Assembly: GCA_022508985.1 (NCBI GenBank)
Contig: JAFLUA010000007.1
Location: forward strand, 1 to 64,000
Direction of reading: 5' to 3'
Origin: Muribaculaceae bacterium
GTDB taxonomy: Bacteria; Bacteroidota; Bacteroidia; Bacteroidales; Muribaculaceae
DNA: 64,000 bases
Of this stretch, positions 1-10,627 are shown one piece after another. The notes under the pieces were generated by a model. The model had not been told where the DNA came from and ran no database searches. It saw only the letters and a list, made by a program, of their open reading frames with translations. Within the stretch, counting starts at the first letter, position 1, and each line of letters begins with the position of its first letter. A program made the translations under genes and the position numbers.

Positions 1-945
<945 letters not shown>

Positions 946-1184
946 CGCAAAAAAGTAGTAAAGCATGCGACGCCAATAGCGAGCATGCACGAACAAATAG
1001 AGCTGTCGGCCCAGCCACCGACAGTTCCGGAAACGAACTAAAGCTCGACGAAGATTGAGCCACCGCGAGATACTCCGCAGCAAAGCTTCCGATATGTAGC
1101 TCTTTTTTACGAGATATCGGCCGCCCGTAGTCGCACAACGGCTACAAAGCAGCGATAGTGCAACTGTTCGGGCGACAGAGCAAA

Positions 1185-1298
<114 letters not shown>

Positions 1299-1300
1299 GT

Positions 1301-1337
1301 AGCCCTCGAAGACATCTGTCTCCGAGGGCTCTTTTTT
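1301..1337 (+). terminator. rRNA operon terminator
   Basis: An eight-base stem (AGCCCTCG / CGAGGGCT) with a 14-base loop is followed directly by a run of T residues, just after the 5S gene. This is a standard intrinsic terminator. Confidence 0.9.
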
Positions 1338-1406
1338 GGTAGCTACAAGTAGATATAAAATAATATATTATCAGAGAGCTGTTAATCATTTCTCAGAATT
1401 ATGGCG

Positions 1407-1414
1407 TATCTTTG
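1407..1414 (+). promoter_or_regulatory. Bacteroidetes -7 promoter element for the alcohol dehydrogenase gene
   Basis: TATCTTTG matches the TAnnTTTG element and ends 18 bases before the ATG at 1433. No clear -33 TTG is seen, so this rests on the -7 box and its position. Confidence 0.5.
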
Positions 1415-1432
1415 TGAAAATATAGTAGCGTT

Positions 1433-2611
1433 ATGAAAGGTAATTTTGTATATTGTAATCCCACTAAGATTTATTTTGGCGATAAAGCGCAAGAAAACCT
1501 ATCGCAAGCTTTAAGTAGTGTTGGCGATAAGGTGTTATTAGTTTATGGCAATGGTTCTATAAAGCGTAATGGCGTTTACGACGATGTAAAAAGGGCGTTG
1601 AATGATGCGCATAAAAAAGTAGTAGAGTTGTGTGGTGTAATGCCTAATCCAACACTTGAAAAACTTGAAGAGGGTCGTGCTGTCGCTAAAGAGAATAATA
1701 TAGATTTTATCCTGGCTGTAGGCGGAGGCTCTGTGATTGATTATGCCAAATCGGTAGGCGTCTCGGCATGGTATGAAGGAGATGTGTGGCAAAACTTCTG
1801 GGTTAATCAAAACGAACCGGAAGAAGATGCCAAAATCATTCCTGTAGGAGCCGTCCTTACAATGTCGGGTACGGGCTCCGAGATGAATGGTGGCACTGTT
1901 ATTACTAATACTGCCTCTAAGATGAAATTGACGAAAGTATTTGGCAGTCGTGTTATGCCAAAATTTGCAATATTGAATCCACGATACACCTTCTCTCTGC
2001 CGAAATATCAGATGGTAGCCGGAATTTATGATACCTTTAGTCATATAATGGAGCAGTATTTTTCTGATATGGATGGCGATTCGACATCCGATTACATATC
2101 GGAGGGCCTTATGCGGTCGGTGATAGCGTCGAGTAGAGTAGCAATGAATGACCCTGAAAACTATGAGGCGCGTTCTAACCTAATGTGGGCTTCATCGCTT
2201 GCTCTCAACACATTGATAGGGCGAGGGAAAAAGCAAGATTGGATGCCGCACATGATTGGTAAAGCAATCTCGGCACATACAGATGCAACGCATGGTATGA
2301 CACTATCGGCCATTGCTTATGCCTATTATCGGCACGTAATGCCATTTGGACTGAGCCGTTTTGCAAGGTTTGCTCGTGTGGTATGGGGAATTCCGGCAGA
2401 AGGTAAAACCGAGCAGCAACTTGCAGAAGAAGGCATAGAGGCGCTAAAGGACTGGATAAATGAAATAGGTGCGGCATCGGATATTCTAAGTCTGGGCGTG
2501 ACAAATGAAATGATACCGGCGATAGCCGACTCTACAATAATCAACGAAGGAGGTTTTAAGAAATTATCTAAAGCCGAAGTAATAGAAATATTGGAGGCAA
2601 GCACAAAGTGA
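1433..2611 (+). CDS. Iron-containing alcohol dehydrogenase (YqhD/BdhA-like)
   Basis: A 392-residue NAD(P)H-dependent reductase of the type III (iron-activated) alcohol dehydrogenase family, likely reducing aldehydes to alcohols in the cytoplasm. The nucleotide-binding GGGS is at residues 97-100 and GTGSEMN at 147-152. The metal ligands appear as D200, H204, H273 and H287; their spacing (4, 69, 14) equals that of E. coli YqhD (D194, H198, H267, H281), and the length also fits that subfamily. It stands alone between the rRNA terminator and its own terminator at 2633. The physiological substrate cannot be read from the sequence; butanol dehydrogenase is the usual automatic name. Confidence 0.93.
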   Translation: MKGNFVYCNPTKIYFGDKAQENLSQALSSVGDKVLLVYGNGSIKRNGVYDDVKRALNDAHKKVVELCGVMPNPTLEKLEEGRAVAKENNIDFILAVGGGSVIDYAKSVGVSAWYEGDVWQNFWVNQNEPEEDAKIIPVGAVLTMSGTGSEMNGGTVITNTASKMKLTKVFGSRVMPKFAILNPRYTFSLPKYQMVAGIYDTFSHIMEQYFSDMDGDSTSDYISEGLMRSVIASSRVAMNDPENYEARSNLMWASSLALNTLIGRGKKQDWMPHMIGKAISAHTDATHGMTLSAIAYAYYRHVMPFGLSRFARFARVVWGIPAEGKTEQQLAEEGIEALKDWINEIGAASDILSLGVTNEMIPAIADSTIINEGGFKKLSKAEVIEILEASTK

Positions 2612-2632
2612 TTACGACATGTAATGTATAAT

Positions 2633-2669
2633 AAAAAATCCGGCGAGAAATACATCTACCGGATTTTTT
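2633..2669. terminator. Terminator after the alcohol dehydrogenase gene
   Basis: An inverted repeat AAAAAATCCGG / CCGGATTTTTT with a 15-base loop lies 21 bases after the stop codon and next to the 3' end of the - strand tRNA-Glu, so it can serve both strands. Confidence 0.85.
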
Positions 2670-2671
2670 TG

Positions 2672-2744
2672 CAGCGAATCAGGGAATCGAACCCTGGTCT
2701 CCACCGTGAGAGGGTGGCGTGCTAGGCCACTACACTAAATCGCC
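2672..2744 (-). tRNA. tRNA-Glu (anticodon CTC)
   Basis: A 73-base cloverleaf on the - strand. The anticodon arm is CCACC-CTCTCAC-GGTGG, giving anticodon CTC (Glu, GAG). The T arm is CAGGG-TTCGATT-CCCTG. CCA is not encoded. The acceptor stem has a G-T pair at its end and one T-T mismatch, a little irregular but compatible with function. The D stem is short (GTG/CAC). Confidence 0.88.
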
Positions 2745-2856
2745 GTTTGCATCGCAAAATTACGTTCTCTTTTCCAAGTGTGCAAACTTTTATGTCGATT
2801 TTAATATTTTTTTACAATTAAAGCGGCAAAAAATTGAATATTGACTGCAATTAAAA

Positions 2857-2888
2857 TTTGTGCCTCTGTTATTTATTCTTTAATTTTG
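2857..2888 (+). promoter_or_regulatory. Promoter of the sppA-lpxK-punA-thiL run
   Basis: A -33 TTTG at 2857-2860 and a -7 TAATTTTG at 2881-2888, separated by 20 bases, lie about 40 bases before the sppA start. This is the full Bacteroidetes housekeeping promoter pattern. Confidence 0.7.
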
Positions 2889-2928
2889 CAAAGAATATAC
2901 ACTTTTTGAAACGACATTACAGAACGAT

Positions 2929-4695
2929 ATGTTAAAACGCTTTTTTATTTCATTGTTAGGTACAGTAGCCGGCCTTTGGATATCGTTATTTATATTGATA
3001 GTCGGAGGCGTGATGTTGATGGGTGTAATTATTGGTAAAACGGCATCAACGTCGACAGTAAACATAGAAAAAAAATCTATTTTATATTTTGACTTGAGTG
3101 GCGATATCTCGGAGCGTTATCAGAGACAGCCATTCTTTCAGATGATACAAAGCTATGACAAGAAGTCGCTCACGCTCGATGAGATGTTGAGGTCTCTTGC
3201 TCTTGCCGCCGATGATAATAAAATAGAAGGATTGTATATAAAATGTTCGGGGTCGGCAATGGCCTCCGCCTCGCGCGAAGAACTTATAGATGCGATCGGT
3301 CGATTCAAAGCCTCCGGAAAATGGGTAATCGCATATGCCGACACGTATAGTCAAGGTGATTACCTTATAGCATCAACAGCGGATAGCCTTTTTATAAATC
3401 CGATTGGTAGCATTGACATTCATGGTGTAGGTGGTGTTACACCATTCTTCAAAAATATGTTTGACAAGCTCGGAGTCAAGATGCAAATTATAAAGGTTGG
3501 CACGTTCAAGAGTGCTGTAGAGCCTTATATCCTCACATCGATGAGTGAGCCGGCGCGTCTGCAAATGCAACAGTATTGCGATACTATATGGCGCTATGTA
3601 GCAGGAACACTGGCTGAAAATCGCACTATTCCGGTAGAAAATATATATGCTATGGCACCAGCTATGATTTCGACGCGCCAGACGGAAACATATCTCTCTG
3701 ATCAGCTTGTTGATGCCTTAAAGTATAGCAGGGAAATGCCGTCATATTTAAGCGAATATGTGGGGCTTAAAAAAGATGCAGAGCCTCGACTCGTTACTCC
3801 ATCGGAGTATCTAATGTCGAAGAGCGATGCTTTCTCGTCGCTCAAAGATCATATTGCTGTTTATTATGCCGTTGGTGATATTGCCGATAGTGGCGATGAG
3901 GGAATCGTAGGCGAAACAGTTACCGCCGACATAGTAAAGCTGGCCGATGATAAGCGTGTTAAGGGCCTCGTGCTACGTGTAAATTCGCCCGGCGGCAGTG
4001 CTTTTGCCTCGGAACAGATATGGGAAGCATTGGAGTATTTCAAGAGTAAGGGGAAGCCCTTGTATGTATCTATGGGCGACTATGCCGCTTCGGGCGGTTA
4101 CTATATAAGTTGCGGAGCCGACTCTATATTTGCCGATCGTACAACCATTACCGGGTCGATAGGAGTCTTTGGTATGATACCTGATTTGTCGGGCCTTGTT
4201 ACGGATAAATTTGGGGTGAATTTCAGTACCGTTGAGACAAATCCCGGCGCAACCGGCATCTCGTTAACTCAGGCGATGACACCGGCGCAGCACGAAGCGA
4301 TGCAGAAAAGCGTAGAGAATATCTATGAGCTCTTTACTTCGAGGGTTGCTCAAGGACGTAAGATGTCGCAGGATGCTGTAAAAGAGATTGCTGAAGGACG
4401 AGTATGGATTGCTCCGGCGGCTCTTAATCTTGGACTTGTAGACCAAATAGGTTCTCTCGACGCTACAATAGGTGCTATGGCTGAAAACCTTGGCATGAAA
4501 AAGACTGAAGTCGTGCGCTATCCTCAAACAGAAGAAAAATTGTGGGAAAAGATTTTGCGCGAAGGCGGAAGTCTTGACGGGCTCGAAATTGAAGCCCCGT
4601 TTGATAGCGAGACGATGCAAAACCTATACATTTTGAAACAATTGCGTGAGATGAATCCCATTCAGGCGAGAATGGAAGCGGTTGTTGTGAAATAA
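2929..4695 (+). CDS. sppA: Signal peptide peptidase SppA, 67-kDa type
   Basis: A 588-residue membrane-anchored S49 serine protease that degrades cleaved signal peptides on the outer face of the inner membrane. The N-terminal anchor is about residues 7-35. The two-domain long form is present: the general base lysine is K194 (KVGTFKSAVEPY) in the first half and the nucleophile S388 (AASGGYY) in the second, after the NSPGG motif at 352-356. Length and order match E. coli SppA (618 residues). lpxK follows after 17 bases. Confidence 0.95.
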   Translation: MLKRFFISLLGTVAGLWISLFILIVGGVMLMGVIIGKTASTSTVNIEKKSILYFDLSGDISERYQRQPFFQMIQSYDKKSLTLDEMLRSLALAADDNKIEGLYIKCSGSAMASASREELIDAIGRFKASGKWVIAYADTYSQGDYLIASTADSLFINPIGSIDIHGVGGVTPFFKNMFDKLGVKMQIIKVGTFKSAVEPYILTSMSEPARLQMQQYCDTIWRYVAGTLAENRTIPVENIYAMAPAMISTRQTETYLSDQLVDALKYSREMPSYLSEYVGLKKDAEPRLVTPSEYLMSKSDAFSSLKDHIAVYYAVGDIADSGDEGIVGETVTADIVKLADDKRVKGLVLRVNSPGGSAFASEQIWEALEYFKSKGKPLYVSMGDYAASGGYYISCGADSIFADRTTITGSIGVFGMIPDLSGLVTDKFGVNFSTVETNPGATGISLTQAMTPAQHEAMQKSVENIYELFTSRVAQGRKMSQDAVKEIAEGRVWIAPAALNLGLVDQIGSLDATIGAMAENLGMKKTEVVRYPQTEEKLWEKILREGGSLDGLEIEAPFDSETMQNLYILKQLREMNPIQARMEAVVVK

Positions 4696-4712
4696 AGAAA
4701 CTATATCCAACG

Positions 4713-5819
4713 ATGAAGAAGCGCTCGTGGTTTGCCAAGATAGTATTGCTGCCGTGTTCGAAGATATACGGAGCTATTACTTATATGCGCAATAAATTCT
4801 TCGATTGGAAAATTTTTAAGGAAGTTGAATTTGATGTCCCTGTTATAACCGTAGGTAATATCGCCGTCGGAGGAACAGGAAAAACTCCACATGTTGAGTA
4901 CATTATAACGGCATTCAAACAAACACATCACATAGCGGTATTAAGTCGAGGTTATCGGCGAGACACTAAAGGTTTTGTTATGGCCGGCCGGACATCAACG
5001 CCACGCGACATTGGAGATGAGGCATATCAGATATATCATAAGTTCAATGGTGAAGTTGTTGTCGCAGTATGTGAAGATAGAGTTGTAGGTATCGAAGAAC
5101 TATTGCGTATAGATCCGAAAATCAGTTTGATAGTTCTTGATGATGCATTTCAGCATAGATATGTTAAGCCGGCAATTTCGATAGTGGTTACCGAGTATAA
5201 TTATCCATTATCGGAAGATAAAATGCTGCCTTACGGACGTTTAAGAGAGCCGGCACGTGGTATTAACCGTGCTGATATGGTTGTGGTAACGAAGTGTCCT
5301 AAAGGGCTTAAACCATTCGATTATCGTAGTGTGTTGAATGATTACGACCTCTTTCCATCGCAGCATTTATTCTTTTCGCACTATTCCTATCAGCCATTGA
5401 AACCGGTATTCCCCGAGGTAGCCACTTTTGTTCCGTATCTTGATTGGTTGACTCCGGGCGACAGCATTTTAGCGGTTGCCGGGATAGGAAACCCAAGGCC
5501 ATTTGTGCGCCACATTAAAAGTTTTGGTGCAAAGGTGAAGGTTGATGTATTCGACGATCATCATCAATACACTAAGAAAGATATCGATTACCTCTTTGAA
5601 CGCTATAAGCAGCTGAAAGGGAGTCAGCGTAGTATCATAATAACAACAGAAAAAGATGCGGTTCGCTTGGCTGCAAATCCATATTTCCCGTTCGACTTAA
5701 AGGCTGTTACTTATTATTTGCCTATAGAAGTGGAATTCGAAAGTCCGATGGGCGAGCCACCATTCGAAAATACGATAGCTAAGATGCTTCGTAACTATTT
5801 GGCACAGAGAAAACAATAG
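4713..5819 (+). CDS. lpxK: Tetraacyldisaccharide 4'-kinase LpxK
   Basis: A 368-residue membrane-associated P-loop kinase that phosphorylates the 4' position of the lipid A precursor disaccharide-1-phosphate. The Walker A motif GGTGKT is at residues 53-58, preceded by the family block [13 protein letters not shown]. The N terminus (about 8-25) is hydrophobic, as expected for the membrane-docking helix. It lies between sppA (17 bases upstream) and the purine phosphorylase gene (22 bases downstream), a common Bacteroidales order. Presence of lpxK implies a lipid A outer membrane. Confidence 0.95.
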   Translation: MKKRSWFAKIVLLPCSKIYGAITYMRNKFFDWKIFKEVEFDVPVITVGNIAVGGTGKTPHVEYIITAFKQTHHIAVLSRGYRRDTKGFVMAGRTSTPRDIGDEAYQIYHKFNGEVVVAVCEDRVVGIEELLRIDPKISLIVLDDAFQHRYVKPAISIVVTEYNYPLSEDKMLPYGRLREPARGINRADMVVVTKCPKGLKPFDYRSVLNDYDLFPSQHLFFSHYSYQPLKPVFPEVATFVPYLDWLTPGDSILAVAGIGNPRPFVRHIKSFGAKVKVDVFDDHHQYTKKDIDYLFERYKQLKGSQRSIIITTEKDAVRLAANPYFPFDLKAVTYYLPIEVEFESPMGEPPFENTIAKMLRNYLAQRKQ

Positions 5820-5841
5820 TAATCTAATATCATATATCGAT

Positions 5842-6657
5842 ATGCTTGAAAAAATTAAACAGACAGCAGATTTTTTACGCCATCATGCCGAAGGCGAAAT
5901 GCCCGAAATAGCAATAATACTTGGTACCGGACTTGGTTCGCTTGTCGACCATATTGATAACAAACAGTATATACCATATTCCGAAATACCTAACTTCCCC
6001 GTGTCGACAGTGCAGGGCCATAGCGGAAACTTGATTTTTGGCACTATGGGAGGCAAGAGAGTAATGGCAATGCAGGGTCGTTTCCATTATTATGAAGGAT
6101 ACGATATGAAGACCGTAACATTCCCTGTGAGAGTTTTTAAAGCGCTTGGAGTGGAAACCCTTTTCGTATCAAATGCCGCAGGAGGTATGAATAGAGGATT
6201 TGTTGTGGGCGATGTTATGGTTATTACTGACCATATTAATCTGTTTCCTGAAAATCCTTTGAGGGGGAAGAATTACGAAGAGCTTGGGCCGCGATTCCCG
6301 GCAATGACAGAGCCATACGACAAAAAACTTATAGCGCTTGCCGATAGCATAGCAGCAGAGAAAGGAATCCGCCTTGTACATGGAGTATATGTAGGCACTA
6401 CGGGCCCAACGTTTGAAACGCCTGCCGAATATGAATATTTCCGTGTTATAGGAGGTGATGCCGTAGGTATGAGCACCGTCCCCGAAGTAATAGTAGCCCG
6501 CCATGCCGATATGCGTGTTTTCGGCATATCCGTTATAACCGACCTTGGTGGAAAAGATATCACCGAAGTGCCGTCGCATGAAGAGGTTCAAAAAGCCGCT
6601 CTCAAAGCACAGCCTACGGTAGAGGCGCTCGTGAAGTCTATGGTTGAACGCTGCTGA
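5842..6657 (+). CDS. punA: Purine nucleoside phosphorylase, trimeric type
   Basis: A 271-residue enzyme that splits purine nucleosides with phosphate into base and (deoxy)ribose-1-phosphate. Family features are GTGLGSL (28-34), phosphate-binding H60, R80 and H82, SNAAGG (110-115), E192 and GMST (209-212). Trimeric phosphorylases specific for guanosine and inosine carry Asn at the base-recognition position (N243 of the human enzyme, in SLITNKV); the aligned stretch here reads SVITDLG, with D234. That change can shift preference toward adenosine, so the substrate range may be broader than the name implies. The stop lies 10 bases before the thiL ATG. Confidence 0.93.
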   Translation: MLEKIKQTADFLRHHAEGEMPEIAIILGTGLGSLVDHIDNKQYIPYSEIPNFPVSTVQGHSGNLIFGTMGGKRVMAMQGRFHYYEGYDMKTVTFPVRVFKALGVETLFVSNAAGGMNRGFVVGDVMVITDHINLFPENPLRGKNYEELGPRFPAMTEPYDKKLIALADSIAAEKGIRLVHGVYVGTTGPTFETPAEYEYFRVIGGDAVGMSTVPEVIVARHADMRVFGISVITDLGGKDITEVPSHEEVQKAALKAQPTVEALVKSMVERC

Positions 6658-6667
6658 TAGAATACAA

Positions 6668-7732
6668 ATGTCGGACCAACAGCAAACAGAGATATCGCAA
6701 CTCGGTGAATTTGGCCTTATTGACCGACTCACCGAGAATCTCGATAGTATCAACGAGTCTACGTCGTATGCCGTAGGTGATGATGCCGCGATACTTAATT
6801 ATCAAGGCGATACCGACATTCTCGTAACGACCGATATGTTGTTGGAGAACGTCCATTTCGACCTCACTTACGTGCCACTCAAACACTTGGGCTATAAAGC
6901 AGCAGTCGTTAATTTTTCCGACATTTATGCTATGAATGGCACCCCGCGGCAGATCACAGTTTCGTTAGGGATATCCAAGCGTTTTACGGTAGAGCATATA
7001 GAAGAGCTCTATTCAGGGATACGCCTTGCCTGTGCAATTTATGGCGTAGATATCGTCGGTGGTGATACATGTGCTTCACATCAAGGCCTTGTTATTTCTG
7101 TAACCTGTATAGGCGACGCGCCCCGAGGAAGGGCAGTAAAGCGTTCAACAGCTAAAGATACCGACTTGATATGCGTAAGTGGCGATTTGGGCGCGGCATA
7201 TATGGGTCTGCAAGTGCTTGAACGCGAAAAAGTGGCGTCGGCCGGTCGTAATGACTTTCAGCCCGATTTTGCTGGCAAAGAATATTTAGTTGAACGGCAA
7301 TTAAAACCAGAGGCACGCAAGGATATAGTGAAAGAGTTGGCAGATAAAGGAATAATGCCAACAGCAATGATAGATATAAGCGATGGGCTATCTTCGGAAT
7401 TGATACATATTTGTCGGCAGAGTAATTGCGGCTGTCGCATATATGAAGACCGCATCCCCATTGACTATCAGACAGCTGTTATGGCCGAAGAACTTAATAT
7501 GAATCTGGTAACTGCGGCCCTGAATGGCGGCGAAGATTATGAGCTACTCTTTACGGTGCCATTAGTCGATAGAGACAAAATCGAAAAGATGGCAGGAGTA
7601 AAGATGATAGGCTATATTTGTAAGCAGGAATTGGGCTATGCCATGGTAACGCGCGATGGCGGTGAATTTCCACTTCGTGCGCAGGGCTGGAATCCATTAG
7701 CATCAAATAACGACAACGAGGCGGAGCAATAA
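6668..7732 (+). CDS. thiL: Thiamine-monophosphate kinase ThiL
   Basis: A 354-residue ATP-dependent kinase converting thiamine phosphate to thiamine diphosphate, the last step of the pathway. The N-terminal YAVGDDAAI, the VTTDMLLENVHF block, GGDTC and the C-terminal GGEDYELLF are all family motifs. The reading frame is open to a TTG at 6644 inside the end of the upstream gene; I chose the ATG at 6668 because it follows the upstream stop and has an A/T-rich leader, while the longer form would overlap. No TPP riboswitch is visible upstream. Confidence 0.93.
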   Translation: MSDQQQTEISQLGEFGLIDRLTENLDSINESTSYAVGDDAAILNYQGDTDILVTTDMLLENVHFDLTYVPLKHLGYKAAVVNFSDIYAMNGTPRQITVSLGISKRFTVEHIEELYSGIRLACAIYGVDIVGGDTCASHQGLVISVTCIGDAPRGRAVKRSTAKDTDLICVSGDLGAAYMGLQVLEREKVASAGRNDFQPDFAGKEYLVERQLKPEARKDIVKELADKGIMPTAMIDISDGLSSELIHICRQSNCGCRIYEDRIPIDYQTAVMAEELNMNLVTAALNGGEDYELLFTVPLVDRDKIEKMAGVKMIGYICKQELGYAMVTRDGGEFPLRAQGWNPLASNNDNEAEQ

Positions 7733-7746
7733 TTTTGCACCGCCTT

Positions 7747-7777
7747 TTTGTCGTGTTGACTAATTTTCGTAACTTTG
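7747..7777 (+). promoter_or_regulatory. Promoter of nusB-yajC-YbbR-coaE
   Basis: A -33 TTTG at 7747-7750 and -7 TAACTTTG at 7770-7777 are 19 bases apart, ending about 30 bases before the nusB ATG. Confidence 0.7.
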
Positions 7778-7808
7778 CATTACTCAAAAGATAATAGTAC
7801 ATTAAATT

Positions 7809-9296
7809 ATGATAAACCGTAGTCTAATAAGAATCAAAACAGTACAGATTCTTTATTCGTATCTGCTAACACGCACCGATTTCAGACTAATGTCGGCCCC
7901 TCCTGCGGGAGATGATTCGCGTGATAAAAAATTTGGCTATTCGGTTTATCTTGACCTTATTTTCCTTCTATTAAAACTCTCGGGATTGCCTTTTGAACGT
8001 AGCAGTGCCGTAGTTATTAACGATCCTGCATTTAAGAAGAATAGAGTAGGACGAGCCTTGCGCGATGATGCCACGGTAAACGCAGTATTGATGCAACACC
8101 GCTACCGGAGCAATAAATTCGATTCATGTATAAACGAATTGGTCGATGCAATAAAGGCATCGGCTGTTTACGCCGATTATAAGAGGCGCCGCAAACTCGA
8201 CATCGCCGATGATATTCAATTTTGGAATGTAGTTTTTAGTACTGTAATACGGAAGAATAAAGGCGTAGAGCGAGTTCTACGAGCCGACGAATCTTTCACG
8301 ACGCGCGGTTTTGAGCAAGGAATTAAGAAGCTTGTCGACACCTTGTCGTCATTCGATGATTCCCGTTCGATGTATCTGAAAGCGCGTAACGACCTCGAAA
8401 AATCGCTATCGATGGCCTATAGCCTCTATCATGCACTGCTTGCCCTCCCTATTCATATAACAGCACTCCAGGAACAGCGAATTGAAGCGGCAAAAAATAA
8501 ATATCTGCCCACGCCCGAAGACTTGAACCCAAATATGAAGTTTGTCGACAACTCTTTTGTCGCAGCACTGCGCGATTGTGAGGCACTTAAGCGATATATC
8601 GATGACAATCCGGAGGCAGATCCGTCGATGTGGCGCGATAGCGATATCATGATATCTTCACTGCTCGACAAAATCGTGGCATCAGATATTTATGCCAAGT
8701 ATATAGATGATAATACATCGGATTATGCGACTGATGCCGCATTCTGGCGTGACATAATGCGTGTAGTTATCGTTCCGTCTGATGAACTTTCAGATGCTCT
8801 TGAGGCACGGTCGGTATATTGGAACGACGACCTCGATATTATGAGTACTTTTGTGCTAAAAACGATACGACGTTCTTATGCCGGGCTTACATCTAATATA
8901 GGCGAGTCTGATGTTGACGCTGAAATAGAGGTAGAACCGACAATCGGACGGATTGAATTGTTGCCGAAATTTATGAACCACGACGATGAAGTCTTTGGCT
9001 CGCAACTTTTTGAGTATGTAGTTAAAAATCGCGAAGTGTATCGCTCTTATATCGACCGCTTTATAAATACCGAGCAGTGGGATCCGGAGCGATTGGCTTT
9101 TATGGATATCGTGATAATGATGACCGCTATAGCCGAAGTCGAAAATTACCCAACGATACCTGTGCCTGTAACGTTTAACGAGTATATCGAAATTGCCAAC
9201 GACTATAGCACGCAGCGTAGTGGCCAATTTATAAATGGGATTCTCTATTCAATAATTAAGATGTTGAATGATGAAGGAATAATAGCTAAACATTAA
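7809..9296 (+). CDS. nusB: Transcription antitermination factor NusB, enlarged Bacteroidales form
   Basis: A 495-residue protein. The start (MINRSLIRIKTVQILYSY) and the C-terminal third (from about 395: RSYIDRFI, RLAFMDIVIM, EYIEIANDYST, GQFINGIL) are clear NusB, which with NusE/S10 helps antitermination on rRNA operons. Bacteroides NusB is, from memory, about 308 residues. The excess lies between residues about 26 and 195, before the usual block around LEKSLSMAYSLYHALLALP. That insert appears related to the protein's own middle: about 125-185 (NELVDAIKASAVYADY, QFWNVVFSTVI) resembles about 285-350 (SSLLDKIVASDIYAKY, AFWRDIMRVVI), suggesting internal duplication. yajC follows after 14 bases. 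Confidence 0.9.
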   Translation: MINRSLIRIKTVQILYSYLLTRTDFRLMSAPPAGDDSRDKKFGYSVYLDLIFLLLKLSGLPFERSSAVVINDPAFKKNRVGRALRDDATVNAVLMQHRYRSNKFDSCINELVDAIKASAVYADYKRRRKLDIADDIQFWNVVFSTVIRKNKGVERVLRADESFTTRGFEQGIKKLVDTLSSFDDSRSMYLKARNDLEKSLSMAYSLYHALLALPIHITALQEQRIEAAKNKYLPTPEDLNPNMKFVDNSFVAALRDCEALKRYIDDNPEADPSMWRDSDIMISSLLDKIVASDIYAKYIDDNTSDYATDAAFWRDIMRVVIVPSDELSDALEARSVYWNDDLDIMSTFVLKTIRRSYAGLTSNIGESDVDAEIEVEPTIGRIELLPKFMNHDDEVFGSQLFEYVVKNREVYRSYIDRFINTEQWDPERLAFMDIVIMMTAIAEVENYPTIPVPVTFNEYIEIANDYSTQRSGQFINGILYSIIKMLNDEGIIAKH

Positions 9297-9310
9297 AATA
9301 AATTAAAGAT

Positions 9311-9643
9311 ATGACTAATTTTATTCTTCTTGATGCAGCAGCATCAAATGCCGGCAGTGGATTTGGTAGCATTATGATGATAGTGCTTCTATTCGTAATC
9401 TTTTATTTCTTTATGATTCGTCCGCAACAGAAACGACAGAAAGAAATTAAGAAATTTCGTGAGTCACTGCAAAAAGGCAGTAAAATCGTTACTGCGGGCG
9501 GTATTTACGGAACTGTAAGAGAAGTTCGCGATACATACTTTGTTATAGAAGTTAGCAACGGAGTTGCCCTTCGCATTGATAAAGGCTCTGTATATCCGTC
9601 GGCAGAAGATGCTAATCAGGCAGTTCAAGCCGAGCAGAAATAA
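9311..9643 (+). CDS. yajC: Preprotein translocase subunit YajC
   Basis: A 110-residue small membrane protein accessory to SecDF. One membrane helix (about residues 19-38) is followed by the hallmark MIRPQQKRQKE and a soluble YajC fold with KIVTAGGIYGTV. It sits in the nusB-yajC-YbbR-coaE order often seen in Bacteroidales. Confidence 0.95.
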   Translation: MTNFILLDAAASNAGSGFGSIMMIVLLFVIFYFFMIRPQQKRQKEIKKFRESLQKGSKIVTAGGIYGTVREVRDTYFVIEVSNGVALRIDKGSVYPSAEDANQAVQAEQK

Positions 9644-9673
9644 CAAAAAAGTCCTGTGATAACAGCAGGTGAA

Positions 9674-10627
9674 ATGATTAAGAAAATTATTATTGCGTTG
9701 CGCTCACCCCGTGGGCGCGACACAATGATGTTTATGCTGTTTGTCGTCATCTCGACCATTCTATGGTCGGTAATGTCGCTTGGCGATGAACAGCAGTACG
9801 ACGTGCGCTTGCCTCTGAAAATTACGCATATCCCCGATTCGGTCACACTGATATCACTCGGCCCCGATGCGTTAAGTGTAAGCATGAATGTCAAAGGTTC
9901 GCAGTTGCTTAAAATGGCAGTAGGCCAGGTGCCGACGGTTAATATCGATTTCCGTGGCTATCGAAGCAAGAATATGCTGCATTTGTCGTCGGCCGACCTT
10001 AAGGGCATAGTGCGTAATGCAACGGGCGGCTCGTTGGTAAGTTTTGTGTATCCCGATTCCATTTCGATACCCTACACATCGCACCGTGGGTTTCGACTTC
10101 CGGTAAAAGTTGAAGTTAAAGCCACCTCCGGCCCGCAGGCATCGTTAGTAGGACGCCCGAAATTATCGGTTGATACCGTCAGCGTTTTTGTTATCGGCTC
10201 CGACCTCCCCGAAGATTATCTGGCTGTTCCCACCGAAGCGCTGCGGCTTAGTGGCATCGAAACAACAACGACGCGTCGAGTTAAACTGTTGGGCCCGGCA
10301 GGGTCAAGGTTGATACCTGATAGCGTTGATATAACATTTGAAGTAGAGCCGCTCTTGTTTAAGAACCGTAAATTAGTTGTTGAGCCTATAAATGTGCCCG
10401 AAGGGATAAAGTTGATAACCTTCCCGGCTCAAATTGATGTTATATATATGGCTCCGGCAAGCCAATCGCAGAATGGCGAAAATCAGCTCAAAGTAGTGGC
10501 CGACTACAATTCGATACAGCCCGAATCAAAAAATGTGAAGTTGCATCTCACGGGAGTACCTGAGGAATTGCGTAATATCCATTTGTCGGCCGATAGTGCC
10601 GAGTATTTAATAGAGAAAGTGCTATGA
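9674..10627 (+). CDS. YbbR-like domain membrane protein
   Basis: A 317-residue protein with one N-terminal membrane helix (about residues 19-38) and an extracytoplasmic part made of repeated YbbR-type beta units (for example LPLKITHIPDSV near 49, and later FRLPVKVEV and KLVVEPINVPEGI). YbbR/CdaR proteins regulate the diadenylate cyclase in Firmicutes; no cyclase gene is adjacent here, so that role is not shown. A GTG at 9656 could extend it by six residues; the ATG at 9674 is preferred because the MIKK start fits a membrane anchor. It overlaps coaE by four bases (ATGA). Confidence 0.8.
   Translation: MIKKIIIALRSPRGRDTMMFMLFVVISTILWSVMSLGDEQQYDVRLPLKITHIPDSVTLISLGPDALSVSMNVKGSQLLKMAVGQVPTVNIDFRGYRSKNMLHLSSADLKGIVRNATGGSLVSFVYPDSISIPYTSHRGFRLPVKVEVKATSGPQASLVGRPKLSVDTVSVFVIGSDLPEDYLAVPTEALRLSGIETTTTRRVKLLGPAGSRLIPDSVDITFEVEPLLFKNRKLVVEPINVPEGIKLITFPAQIDVIYMAPASQSQNGENQLKVVADYNSIQPESKNVKLHLTGVPEELRNIHLSADSAEYLIEKVL

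Noticed and set aside
6600..6668. TPP riboswitch ahead of thiL
   Set aside because: Only ten bases separate the genes and no THI-box-like sequence is seen.
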